Positions 1 to 7,922 of a stretch of 64,000 nt of DNA are shown here, one piece after another. Under the pieces are notes generated by a model, which searched no databases, was not told the origin of the DNA, and saw only the letters and a program-made list of their open reading frames with translations. The translations under genes and the position numbers were made by a program. The number at the start of each line of letters is the position of its first letter. The first letter of the stretch is position 1. Source of the DNA: CAVSJJ01 sp963728395. Lineage in GTDB: Bacteria > Actinomycetota > Actinomycetes > Actinomycetales > Dermatophilaceae. The stretch covers positions 62,001 through 126,000 of the forward strand of contig CAVSJJ010000006.1 of assembly GCA_963728395.1 (NCBI GenBank). Direction: 5' to 3'.

Positions 1-703
1 GGAAGAGGTCCCGGCGGGCGGAGGCGGTCGCGAGGGTCGAGCCGTTGCCGGGCAGGGAGAGGCCGAGCGCCTCGGTGAGGCAGTTCATCGAGTTCGCCGT
101 GAACATCCCTGAGCAGGAGCCGCACGTCGGGCAGGCGGACCGCTCGACCTCGCTCAGCTCGTCGTCAGTGACCGTCGGGTCCGCCGACATCGTCATCGCC
201 GTGATGAGGTCCAGCCCGGGGCGGGCGACGCCGTCGCTGACGACGGCCTTGCCGGCCTCCATCGGGCCACCGCTGACGAAGACGGTCGGGATGTTGAGCC
301 GCAGCGCCGCCAGGAGCATCCCCGGGGTGATCTTGTCGCAGTTGCTGATGCAGACGAGGGCATCGGCCTGGTGGGCGTTGACCATGTACTCGACCGAGTC
401 CGCGATGAGCTCCCGGCTGGGCAGGCTGTACAGCATCCCCCCATGGCCCATGGCGATGCCGTCGTCGACCGCGATCGTGTTGAACTCCCGGCCCACTCCG
501 CCGGCCTCGGCGACCGACTCCGCGACGGGCCGACCCATGTCCCGCAGGTGGACGTGCCCCGGGACGAACTGGGTGAAGCTGTTGGCGATGGCGACGATCG
601 GCTTCCCGAAGTCGCTGTCGGTCATGCCGGTGGCGCGCCAGAGGGCACGCGCCCCCGCCATGTTGCGACCGTGGGTGGACGTGCGCGAGCGCAGTGCCGG
701 CAT
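1..703 (-). CDS. ilvD: Dihydroxy-acid dehydratase, N-terminal part (cut by window edge)
   Basis: This enzyme dehydrates 2,3-dihydroxy-3-methyl acids to the 2-keto acids that lead to valine, leucine and isoleucine. Only the first 234 residues lie in the window; the rest runs off the left edge. The reading frame shows NSFTQFVPGHVHL (41-53), CISNCDK (118-124, with the lysine that is carbamylated in the family at 124) and CPTCGSCSGMFTANSMNC (191-208). The first motif is the E. coli type, without the extra cysteine of the 2Fe-2S plant enzymes, so an oxygen-sensitive 4Fe-4S cluster is expected. The ATG at 703-701 follows an AAAGGGA ribosome site. It lies 124 bp downstream of the phosphoesterase gene on the same strand and probably has its own promoter in that gap. 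Confidence 0.95.
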   Translation of the reverse strand, partial: MPALRSRTSTHGRNMAGARALWRATGMTDSDFGKPIVAIANSFTQFVPGHVHLRDMGRPVAESVAEAGGVGREFNTIAVDDGIAMGHGGMLYSLPSRELIADSVEYMVNAHQADALVCISNCDKITPGMLLAALRLNIPTVFVSGGPMEAGKAVVSDGVARPGLDLITAMTMSADPTVTDDELSEVERSACPTCGSCSGMFTANSMNCLTEALGLSLPGNGSTLATASARRDLF

Positions 704-791
704 GGTCTCGGTCCCTTTCGTCGGCGGTGTCGTCGGTCGATGGGGATCCGGCTCGCGCCGGAGCCGCCTCCGTCCAGTATGCGCGCGACGA

Positions 792-809
792 GGTGAGGGC
801 GTCCTCACC
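792..809 (-). terminator. Small hairpin after the phosphoesterase gene
   Basis: A 7-bp perfect stem (GGTGAGG / CCTCACC) with a 4-nt loop lies just downstream of the phosphoesterase stop codon and upstream of ilvD. No clear T-run follows, so termination is inferred from position only. Confidence 0.35.
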
Positions 810-827
810 GTCTCGCCCCTGCGCCGG

Positions 828-1739
828 TCAGCGGTGCGAGGTGGCCAGCCCGCCCGCGTCGACGACCGTCCCGGAGACGGTGTGGAACTCCCAGCGATAC
901 GTCGTCGTCGCCAACCGCAGCCGCAGGACGCCGGGCGTGGAGAACAGTCGGTACGCGCTGCCGCTCGACACCGTCCCCTGTCCACGCTCGCTCTTGCCGC
1001 CGGTCCCGACGACGAACTCCTGGATGCCGTTCTTGGGCACGAACCGCTCGTAGTCGTGGTCGTGACCGTTGAGGACGATGGCGGTGCGGCCGGACAGGAC
1101 GCGCCACAGCGGCGCCATCGTCACGTTGTCGCCGTGTTTGCCGGAGGAGTAGCGCGGCTTGTGCCAGATCGTGATGACCTTGTCCTTCGGGTGGGCCGCG
1201 AGGTCGCTCCTCAGCCAGGCGAGCTGCGCGTTCCACGTCGCCGTGCCGGTGATTTCGCTGTCGAGGGAGTAGCCCCTCCAGCCGCAGCCGATCGGGAACG
1301 AGTAGTAGTGGCCGCCGCCGGTCCCGTTGGGGTACCCGGGCGGGTCGAAGTAGCCGAAGTAGCCGGCGGCACTCGGCGTCCGGTAGTCGTGGTTGCCCGG
1401 GGCCGGTGCGGCGACGCCGTACAGCGAGGTCCACCGGGTCGCGCCGATCCCGGCCTTCAGTTCAGCGGTGCTCCCCTCCGGATAGGCCATGTCGCCGAGC
1501 AGCATGACGACGTCGGGGTGAATGGCCACGGCCCGCGCGGCCGTCTTGTCGATGTCGGCGGCGGTCCCGTCGAAGTCACCGGCCGCGACGGCGTCGACGA
1601 GGCACGGCGCGACCGGCCGCGGCGTGATGGCGGCCGTCGCGACCACGGTCCGGGGCGGGGAGCCGGCCGCCAGCGCAGCGGGCAGCAGGACGGCCAGCGG
1701 CGCGGCGAGCGCCGCGAGGGCGAGGGCGGTGCGTCGCAT
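828..1739 (-). CDS. Secreted metallophosphoesterase (calcineurin-like)
   Basis: 303-residue protein with an N-terminal export signal (MRRTALALAALAAPLAVLLP, cleavage probably after the ALA near residue 24). The mature part has the metallophosphoesterase motifs in order: AAGDFDG, LLGDMAYPEG, PAPGNHDYRT, WHKPRYSSGKHGD and GHDHDYERF. They supply the Asp, Asn and His ligands of a two-metal centre, so it should hydrolyse phosphate esters outside the membrane. The frame is open for 46 codons further upstream, but the ATG at 1739 is preceded by GAAAGG at good spacing and begins the signal peptide. The substrate cannot be read from the sequence. It points toward ilvD but shows no functional link to it. 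Confidence 0.85.
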   Translation of the reverse strand: MRRTALALAALAAPLAVLLPAALAAGSPPRTVVATAAITPRPVAPCLVDAVAAGDFDGTAADIDKTAARAVAIHPDVVMLLGDMAYPEGSTAELKAGIGATRWTSLYGVAAPAPGNHDYRTPSAAGYFGYFDPPGYPNGTGGGHYYSFPIGCGWRGYSLDSEITGTATWNAQLAWLRSDLAAHPKDKVITIWHKPRYSSGKHGDNVTMAPLWRVLSGRTAIVLNGHDHDYERFVPKNGIQEFVVGTGGKSERGQGTVSSGSAYRLFSTPGVLRLRLATTTYRWEFHTVSGTVVDAGGLATSHR

Positions 1740-2013
1740 GGCAGCCTTTCGAAGCGGGTCAGGCGCGGCACCCGCAGGCGCCGCGGGCGTCCCCGCCATC
1801 GTCCATGAGCCACCGACGCGGAGCAAGCCGGGTCCAGGACCCGCTGCCGACCCTCGCTCGGCCGAGGAGAGGATCACCCCTTCGGCCGATACGGTTTACC
1901 ACCTTCGTACCGTTGCTTTACCTTCCCATGTACGTCGCGCCGAGCCCGTCCCTAGGTTCACAGGAGGCATCACCCATCTCACGAACCGACAACTCTGGCG
2001 GAGGGACGCGCTC

Positions 2014-3183
2014 ATGTTCGGAACTGGTCTGGACGTTCGACCCGAGGACCTGCTCGACCGGATCGCCGACCCCGTCTACGGTCCCGAGGCGGGCGACCTC
2101 ATCGCCGGCAGGACGGTTCTCGTCACGGGCGCCGGAGGCTCCATCGGATCCGAGATCGTCCGCCAGTGCCTGCGCCTCGGCGCCGCCAGGGTCCACAAGG
2201 TCGACGTCGACGAGACGGCGCTGTTCACCCTCTCCCTCGAGCTCTTCGACCACGCGCTCTTCGGCGCCGAGTCCGACATCCACCTCGTCGACGTCACCGA
2301 TGTGCGGGCGATGTCCCGCCTCGTCGAGCGGACCCGGCCGGACGTCATCTTCCACGCCGCCGCGAAGAAGCACCTGCCGCTCGTCCAGGCATCCCCCGAC
2401 ATGGCCGTGCGGACGAACGTCTTCGGGACCGAGTCGGTCATCCGCGCCGCCGTCGAGCACCGGGTCGCCCGGGTCGTCAACATCAGCACCGACAAGGCGG
2501 CCGACCCCTCGTCGGTCCTCGGCTGGTCCAAGCGGCTCGCCGAGCTCGTCGCGGCCTACCACGGCACGTCGAGGACCCGGATCAGCAGCGTCCGCTTCGG
2601 CAACGTCCTCGGCAGCCGCGGGTCCTTCCTCCCGGCCCTCGCCCACTCGGTCCGGCGCGGCCGCACCGTCCGGCTCACCCACCTCGAGGCGACCCGCTAC
2701 TTCATGACGATCCCCGAGGCCGCGGGCCTGGTCATCGAGGCGGCGTGCCTGTCGACGGCGAACGAGGTGTTCGTCCTCGACATGGGCACCCCGGTGCGGA
2801 TCCTCGACCTCGTCCATCGGTATGCCGCGCTCGCCGGCCGACCCGTCCCGTGGATCGAGGTGACCGGCCTGCGGCCCGGCGAGAAGCTCCACGAGGAGCT
2901 CTTCTCCGGGTCCGAGCATCACGCGGCCACGTCGCACCCCCGGATCAGCGTCGCCGCCGTCGAGCGCCGGGCCGGGCTCGAGGACTGGCTCGAGGGGCTG
3001 CGCCGTCTGCTCGCCGAGGGCGCGCCGGCCGAGGAGATGCTCGCCGCCCTGACGCCCGGGTCGATCCAGGCCCCGGCCTGGTCGCCGAAGCACGCCGCGC
3101 CGCGGCCTGTCACCACCGTGCGTCCGTCACGGGCCCCCGTCCTGCCGAGGCTGCACCCCGCGCGGGCGCTGCGCCCAGCCTGA
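2014..3183 (+). CDS. CapD/FlaA1-type nucleotide-sugar 4,6-dehydratase or epimerase, short soluble form
   Basis: 389-residue SDR protein of the polysaccharide-biosynthesis (CapD/WbpM/FlaA1) family, which acts on UDP-sugars to make precursors for surface glycans. The NAD(P)-binding motif TGAGGSIG is at 38-45, STDKAADP at 158-165, and GLRPGEKLHEELF lies near the C-terminus. It lacks the N-terminal membrane domain of long WbpM-type enzymes. The usual catalytic Tyr (Met in WbpM-type members) of the YxxxK motif is replaced by Leu169, although Lys173 is kept. The last 45 or so residues are Pro/Arg/Ala-rich and probably disordered. The ATG at 2014 has GGCGGAGGG upstream. The GT2 gene starts 13 bp after its stop, so the two are probably one operon. 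Confidence 0.85.
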   Translation: MFGTGLDVRPEDLLDRIADPVYGPEAGDLIAGRTVLVTGAGGSIGSEIVRQCLRLGAARVHKVDVDETALFTLSLELFDHALFGAESDIHLVDVTDVRAMSRLVERTRPDVIFHAAAKKHLPLVQASPDMAVRTNVFGTESVIRAAVEHRVARVVNISTDKAADPSSVLGWSKRLAELVAAYHGTSRTRISSVRFGNVLGSRGSFLPALAHSVRRGRTVRLTHLEATRYFMTIPEAAGLVIEAACLSTANEVFVLDMGTPVRILDLVHRYAALAGRPVPWIEVTGLRPGEKLHEELFSGSEHHAATSHPRISVAAVERRAGLEDWLEGLRRLLAEGAPAEEMLAALTPGSIQAPAWSPKHAAPRPVTTVRPSRAPVLPRLHPARALRPA

Positions 3184-3196
3184 TCGGGGCCGTGCC

Positions 3197-4582
3197 ATGG
3201 GGGTGTGGGTCCTCGCCGTCACCGTGCCGCTGTTCTGGTTCGCCATCGACATCGCGGCGACGCTGCGGGCACGCAGGCCGGCGCTCGACGGCGTCCCCGA
3301 GCCCCCGCTCGAGCACGACTTCACCGTCCTGGTCCCCATCTACGGCGCGGCGCGGTACCTCGAGAACGCCGAGTACCTCTCGGAGTACGGCCGCCGTGCC
3401 GTCCTGTGCACGACGAGCGGCGAGAGCGAGGACTTCTACGCCGACCTGCGCCGGCTCGCCGACTACCACGGGCTGTCCATCTACGTCAGCCCCCATGTCC
3501 CCCAGACGACGTCGTGCAGGCGGCGCACCGGCGGGACGATCCGGGACACGGTCGTCCGGGACGCACTCATCGAGCTCGGCGACCGGGGCGAGCTCGGCCG
3601 CTACGTCGTCTGCATCGATGCCGACACGACGACCCCGCAGCCACTCGGCGCTCTCGTCGCGGCGCTGCGGCATACCGGAGCCGACTTCGCCTCCGTGCGG
3701 CTCGTGCCGCAGAGCGACGGCCCGATGCTCGTCCAGCTCCAGCGGTTCGAGTACGCCCAGGCGATGCGGATGCGGACCGTCCTGCCCTGGCTGCTCAGCG
3801 GCGCCTGCCACGTCGGCCGGGCACCGGTGTTCCGGGCCGTCATGGAGCGGCACTCCATGTTCTTCCAGGGCAACGACGTCGAGGCCGGGCTGCTCGCCGA
3901 CCAGCTCGGGTACGTCGCGACCCACATCCCCTTCCCCGTCGACACCGAGGTCCCGAGCTCGTGGACGGCGTGGCTGCGCCAGCGGGCCGCCTGGTCGGGT
4001 GGGGAGTTCCGGCTGTTCATCACGAACGGCCGCTACGTCCGGCGCCACCCGTTCCTCTGGCTCTACGGCGGCGGGATCACGATCCTCATGGTCGGCCTGC
4101 GCTGGTGGACCCTGGAGTCCTCGACGATCGCCTTCGCCGCCGTCATCGCCGTCTACTTCGCCTACGTCACCTGGGCGCACTGGTCGAGGCGGAACCTGTG
4201 GCTGCTGGCCATGCCGTTCTACCTCCTGTTCAACAGCCTCGTCATGGTGCCGGTCGGGCTGCTGTGGTACTTCGTCATGGCGCTGCCCGAGCACAACTTC
4301 GGGGTCATCTCCGCCCGACGCGCCCCGGCCGGCGTCTCGGCCCCGGCGGTCGGGCGGCGGGACGCACCGCCGGCGCGGGCGTCGGCCGGCCGGCGGCTGC
4401 CCGAGCACCTCGACCTCACGGCGTTCGACGACGGCGAGGACCTCGACGTGCTCGCTGCACGGGCCCGGCTGGCGGGCCGGGCGGCGATGGGCGCCCTCGC
4501 CGGGCTGGCCGCGCTCAGCGAGACCCTGGCCGCCGAGCAGGCCGCAGGCGAGCGCGCGCCCGCCACGGCCTCCTCCGCCTGA
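3197..4582 (+). CDS. Membrane family-2 glycosyltransferase (processive-type)
   Basis: 461-residue GT2 protein resembling hyaluronan/cellulose synthase-like enzymes. There is one hydrophobic segment at the very N-terminus (VWVLAVTVPLFWFAIDIAA), then the catalytic domain with FTVLVPIYG, CIDADT (the DxD sugar-nucleotide/metal site), GNDVEAG and RQRAAW (a QxxRW-like acceptor motif). Three or four membrane helices follow (about residues 285-370), then a roughly 90-residue Ala-rich cytoplasmic tail. It probably polymerises or exports a surface glycan using precursors made by the adjacent CapD-like enzyme. The ATG at 3197 comes 13 bp after the upstream stop, which suggests coupling. No flippase or polymerase genes accompany the pair. 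Confidence 0.83.
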   Translation: MGVWVLAVTVPLFWFAIDIAATLRARRPALDGVPEPPLEHDFTVLVPIYGAARYLENAEYLSEYGRRAVLCTTSGESEDFYADLRRLADYHGLSIYVSPHVPQTTSCRRRTGGTIRDTVVRDALIELGDRGELGRYVVCIDADTTTPQPLGALVAALRHTGADFASVRLVPQSDGPMLVQLQRFEYAQAMRMRTVLPWLLSGACHVGRAPVFRAVMERHSMFFQGNDVEAGLLADQLGYVATHIPFPVDTEVPSSWTAWLRQRAAWSGGEFRLFITNGRYVRRHPFLWLYGGGITILMVGLRWWTLESSTIAFAAVIAVYFAYVTWAHWSRRNLWLLAMPFYLLFNSLVMVPVGLLWYFVMALPEHNFGVISARRAPAGVSAPAVGRRDAPPARASAGRRLPEHLDLTAFDDGEDLDVLAARARLAGRAAMGALAGLAALSETLAAEQAAGERAPATASSA

Positions 4583-4618
4583 CTCCAGCCGGCTGACCCC
4601 AGCCGGCTGACCCCGCGG
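4580..4618 (+). repeat. 14-bp tandem repeat spanning the GT2 stop codon
   Basis: Two full copies of TGACYCCAGCCGGC (4580-4593, 4594-4607) and a partial third copy begin with the GT2 stop codon. The palindrome AGCCGGCT occurs twice, 6 nt apart, so the repeat can fold as an 8-bp stem. It lies between two convergent genes and may end transcription from either side. Confidence 0.6.
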
Positions 4619-4639
4619 CACCGGGTGGCGGCCCCGGGG

Positions 4640-5731
4640 TCACGCCCGGGTGGCGTCGGGGTAGGCCTCGGTCTCGGTGGCCTTCGCCGTCAGCCACACC
4701 GCTCGCCCGGGCTCCAGGCCCAGCTCGGCGACGGCGCCGGGCGTGACGTCGACCAGAGCGGACGGCGTCCCCGCCACCTCGATCCGGACCCGGTCGGCGA
4801 GCAGCTCCATGCCCGTCACCGTGCCCGACCAGACGTTCCGGGTGCTCGCCCGCTCCGGTCGGTGGGGGTGGACGGTCACCGCCGAGGGCCGCAAGGCGAC
4901 GAGGACCCGCCTCGAACCGTCCATCGGCTCGGCGGGCGTCACGACGAGAGACCCGCCGCCGTCGACGGCGACCGACCCCGTGTCGGGGTCGTAGCCACCG
5001 GCATACAGGTTGATCCCCACGAGCCGGGCGACATAGTCGGTCTGCGGTCGCCGGGCGACCTCGGCCGGCGTGCCCTCCTGGACGGTGCGCCCGCCCTCGA
5101 GGACGAGCAGCCGGTCGGCCATGACCATCGCCTCGAGGGGGTCGTGGGTGACGAGGACCACCGGCCCGTCGAACAGCCCGAGGTGCGCGCGCAGCTCGGC
5201 CCGGACCTCGACCCGGGTCCGTGCGTCGAGGGCCGCCGTCGGCTCGTCGAGCAGCAGCAGCCGGGGGCCGGCCGCGAGCACCCGGGCCACCGCGACCCGC
5301 TGCGCCTGGCCGCCGGACACCTGGTCGGGCCGCCGGTGGGCGAGGGGGCCGAGGTCGAGGCGCTCGAGCCACTCGTGGGCCAGGGTCCGCGCGGCATGCC
5401 GCGAGGCCCCGGCCGCGCGCGGGCCGAAGGCGACGTTGTCGAGGACGGAGAGATGCGGGAAGAGCCGGTAGTTCTGGAAGACGATCCCGACGGCTCGGGC
5501 CTCCGGCGGCACGAGCACCCCCGCCCCGGCGTCGTCGAGCACCCGGCCGTCGAGGACGACCCGCCCCTCGGCGAGCGGCGTCAACCCGGCGAGGGTCCGC
5601 AGCACCGAGGACTTCCCGGCGCCGTTGGGGCCGAGCACCCCGAGCACCTCGCCGGGCTCGACGTCGAGGGCCACCTCGATGTCGAACGTGCCGCGCCGGA
5701 GGCGCCCGTGCGCGGTGAGCCCTGCCGTCAC
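4640..5731 (-). CDS. modC: Molybdate ABC transporter ATPase
   Basis: 363-residue ATP-binding subunit of the ModABC molybdate importer. Walker A GPNGAGKS is at 34-41, followed by the Q-loop FQNYRLF, the signature VSGGQAQR, Walker B LLLLDEPTAALD and the switch VTHD. The last 100 or so residues form a TOBE/Mop-like domain, as in classical ModC, which binds oxyanion. The GTG start at 5731 overlaps the modB stop in a GTGA, which implies translational coupling. Longer extension in this frame would run through modB and is rejected. Tungstate transport is the main alternative. Confidence 0.93.
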   Translation of the reverse strand: MTAGLTAHGRLRRGTFDIEVALDVEPGEVLGVLGPNGAGKSSVLRTLAGLTPLAEGRVVLDGRVLDDAGAGVLVPPEARAVGIVFQNYRLFPHLSVLDNVAFGPRAAGASRHAARTLAHEWLERLDLGPLAHRRPDQVSGGQAQRVAVARVLAAGPRLLLLDEPTAALDARTRVEVRAELRAHLGLFDGPVVLVTHDPLEAMVMADRLLVLEGGRTVQEGTPAEVARRPQTDYVARLVGINLYAGGYDPDTGSVAVDGGGSLVVTPAEPMDGSRRVLVALRPSAVTVHPHRPERASTRNVWSGTVTGMELLADRVRIEVAGTPSALVDVTPGAVAELGLEPGRAVWLTAKATETEAYPDATRA

Positions 5732-6582
5732 GAGATCCCCCCGCCCGGTGCCCAGCGGTCCCGTAGCCCGGCGAGGACCGTGACCGAGACGACGAGCAGG
5801 ACGAGGGAGAGGGCGATCGCGGCCTCCGGGTCGGTCTCCATCGCCAGATACACCGCGAGCGGCATCGTCTGCGTCCGGCCCGGGACGTTTCCGGCGAAGG
5901 TGATCGTCGCCCCGAACTCCCCCAGCGCCCTCGCCCAGGCGAGCACGGCACCGGCCACGAGCGACGGGCCCGCCAGCGGCAGGCTGACCCGCCAGAACAC
6001 GGTGAACCGGCCCGCGCCGAGCGCGGCCGCGGCCTCCTCGTAGCCCTGGTCCGCCCCCCGGAAGGCCCCCTCGACGGCCAGGACGAGGAACGGCATGGCG
6101 ACGAAGGTCTCGGCCATGACGACACCCGCCGTCGTGAACGGCAGGGTCAGCCCGAACCAGGCGTCGAGCCACCGCCCGAACACCCCGTTGCGCCCGAAGG
6201 CGAGCAGCAGGGCGACGCCGCCGACGACGGGCGGGAGCACGAGCGGCAGGGTGACCAGGGCGCGCAGGACCGGGACGAAGCGCCCTCTCGAGCGGGCCAG
6301 CAGCCACGCCAGCGGCACCCCGAGGACGAAGGCGAGCGCCGTCGCGCTCGTCGCACACACGAGCGACAGACGCAGCGCATCGAGGACGTCTGCCTCGCGC
6401 AGGATGCGGCCCATCCCCTGCCAGGGCGCCCGGACGAGCAGCCCGAGCAGCGGCACGAGGAGGAAGGCGACGGCCATGGCGGCGGGCACCCGCAGCCCCC
6501 AGGCGACGGGCCGACGAGCCCGGTCACGGACGCGGCCCCGGACCGGGGCGGGGGTCGCGGCGACTTCGGGTGCGGGCGGCAT
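5728..6582 (-). CDS. modB: Molybdate ABC transporter permease
   Basis: 284-residue inner-membrane permease with about six transmembrane segments and the ABC-permease coupling motif (EEAAAALGAGRFTVFWRVSLP), which contacts ModC. The N-terminal 30 residues are a charged cytoplasmic extension. The start ATG at 6582 lies inside a copy of the window-wide GCGGCATAC motif. It begins 10 bp after the modA stop and ends in a GTGA overlap with modC. The whole operon order is regulator, modA, modB, modC. Confidence 0.93.
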   Translation of the reverse strand: MPPAPEVAATPAPVRGRVRDRARRPVAWGLRVPAAMAVAFLLVPLLGLLVRAPWQGMGRILREADVLDALRLSLVCATSATALAFVLGVPLAWLLARSRGRFVPVLRALVTLPLVLPPVVGGVALLLAFGRNGVFGRWLDAWFGLTLPFTTAGVVMAETFVAMPFLVLAVEGAFRGADQGYEEAAAALGAGRFTVFWRVSLPLAGPSLVAGAVLAWARALGEFGATITFAGNVPGRTQTMPLAVYLAMETDPEAAIALSLVLLVVSVTVLAGLRDRWAPGGGIS

Positions 6583-6592
6583 ACGGGCGAGG

Positions 6593-7375
6593 CTACGGTC
6601 GCGCGAAGCCGGCGCCGGCGAGCACCGACGCGCCGTGGTCGGACAGGACGTAGGCCGTGAACGCCCGGGCGGCCGGGGGGTTCGGCGCCGCGTCGAGCGC
6701 GGCGACGGGGTACTCGGTCGAGGCGTCGACGTCGGCGGGAATCTCGATGCCGGTGACCGTGTCCCCCGCCGCCCGGACGTCGGTGACGTAGACGAGGCCG
6801 GCGTCGACCTCGCCGAGGGTGACCTTGGTCAGGACCGCCTTGACGTCGGTCTCCTCGCTGGCGCCGGTGACCCGCACGCCGGCGTGCGCGAGGACCGCGG
6901 CGGCGACGACGCCGCACGGGACCTGTGGCTGACACAGGGCCACCGTGACCGAGGGCCTGCCGAGGTCGGCGAGCGCGGTGATCCCGGCCGGGTTGTCCGT
7001 CGGCACGGCGATCTCGAGCGTGTTGGCCGCGAACGGTGTGGGGTCGCTCGCCTCGCCGGCCGCGACGACCTGGTCCATGTTCGTCGTGCTCGCCGAGGCG
7101 AAGACATCGGCGGGGGCACCCTCGGTGATCTGGGTGGCCAGCCCGGAGCTGGGGCCGAAGCTGAAGACGACCGTCGTCCCGGGGTGCTCCCTCTCGAAGT
7201 CGTGGCCGAGGGTCGTGAAGGCCTCCTTGAGCGAGGCGGCGGCGAAGACGGTGATGGTGCCGCTCACCCCGTCACCGGTGGCGCCGGCTGCGGCCCTCCC
7301 ACTCGACGAGCCGCCGCACCCGGCGAGGAGGATCGCCGTGAGCAGCAGCGCGGGGGCGAGGAGGCGACGTCGCAT
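6593..7375 (-). CDS. modA: Molybdate-binding lipoprotein
   Basis: 260-residue substrate-binding protein. The signal peptide ends in the lipobox LLAGC with Cys20 as the lipidation site. The sequence then shows the ModA pattern: ITVFAAASLKEAF, FSFGPSSGLATQI, GAPADVFASAS and GLVYVTDVRAAG, which hold the Ser and Tyr residues that bind oxyanion. It captures molybdate at the outer membrane face and delivers it to ModB. The ATG at 7375 has GGGAGGA upstream. It is 16 bp downstream of the Mop-type regulator gene. Confidence 0.93.
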   Translation of the reverse strand: MRRRLLAPALLLTAILLAGCGGSSSGRAAAGATGDGVSGTITVFAAASLKEAFTTLGHDFEREHPGTTVVFSFGPSSGLATQITEGAPADVFASASTTNMDQVVAAGEASDPTPFAANTLEIAVPTDNPAGITALADLGRPSVTVALCQPQVPCGVVAAAVLAHAGVRVTGASEETDVKAVLTKVTLGEVDAGLVYVTDVRAAGDTVTGIEIPADVDASTEYPVAALDAAPNPPAARAFTAYVLSDHGASVLAGAGFARP

Positions 7376-7391
7376 GGCGGTGTCCTCCCGC

Positions 7392-7802
7392 TCAGGGCTG
7401 CTCGGGCAGCTCGACGACGACGTTTGTCGACTTCACCGAGGCGATGGCGAGCACGCCCGGCTCGAGGCCGAGGTCGTCGGCCGCCTCGCGGCTCATGAGC
7501 GAGACGACGCGGTGCGCGCCGGCCTGGATCTCGACCTGGGCCATGACGGTGTCGCGCACGACCCTGGTCACGAGCCCGACGAAGCGGTTGCGGGCCGACT
7601 CGGACACGACCGGACGCGGCTGCGGACGGGCCGACTCCGCCGCCACCTCGCGCGCGAAGGCCGCGAGCGCGGCGCCCTCGACGACGCGCTTGCCGGCCGC
7701 GTCGCTGGAGGTGGCGAGCCGCCCCGCGTCCGCCCAGCGGCGCACCGTGTCGTCGCTCACCCCGAGCAGCTCGGCGGCCTCGCGGACCCGGAAGAACGGC
7801 AT
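7392..7802 (-). CDS. HTH plus Mop (TOBE) domain protein, likely molybdate-responsive regulator
   Basis: 136-residue protein. Residues 1-55 are a MerR/excisionase-type helix-turn-helix (FRVREAAELLGVSDDTVRRW), residues 56-72 a linker, and residues 73-136 a Mop domain (SARNRFVGLVTRVVRDTVMA) of the kind that binds molybdate. This layout is a small analogue of ModE. As first gene of the mod operon it most likely senses intracellular molybdate and controls modABC. The ATG at 7802 has no good ribosome site; the frame is open upstream, but the HTH starts exactly here. An imperfect palindrome lies 25 bp upstream of the start and is its obvious candidate operator. Molybdate storage is an alternative role. 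Confidence 0.8.
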   Translation of the reverse strand: MPFFRVREAAELLGVSDDTVRRWADAGRLATSSDAAGKRVVEGAALAAFAREVAAESARPQPRPVVSESARNRFVGLVTRVVRDTVMAQVEIQAGAHRVVSLMSREAADDLGLEPGVLAIASVKSTNVVVELPEQP

Positions 7803-7826
7803 GGCGACGAGCCTACACACGCAGAT

Positions 7827-7860
7827 GCGGCATACCAAGCCTCTTGGTGCCGCACGTGCG
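7827..7860. promoter_or_regulatory. Palindromic candidate operator of the mod operon
   Basis: GCGGCA-TA-CCAAG (7827-7839) and CTTGGTGCCGC (7843-7853) form an 11-bp inverted repeat with a 2-nt bulge and 3-nt centre. It runs into the perfect 10-bp palindrome CGCACGTGCG (7851-7860). It sits in the divergent gap between the Mop regulator and the amino-acid dehydrogenase. The left arm coincides with a copy of the window-wide GCGGCATAC motif. Confidence 0.5.
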
Positions 7861-7922
7861 GAAGCATGTTGATGACCCGAGTGGGCGGCTAGCGTGAGGG
7901 CATGCCACGGAAAGGAGCCGAG

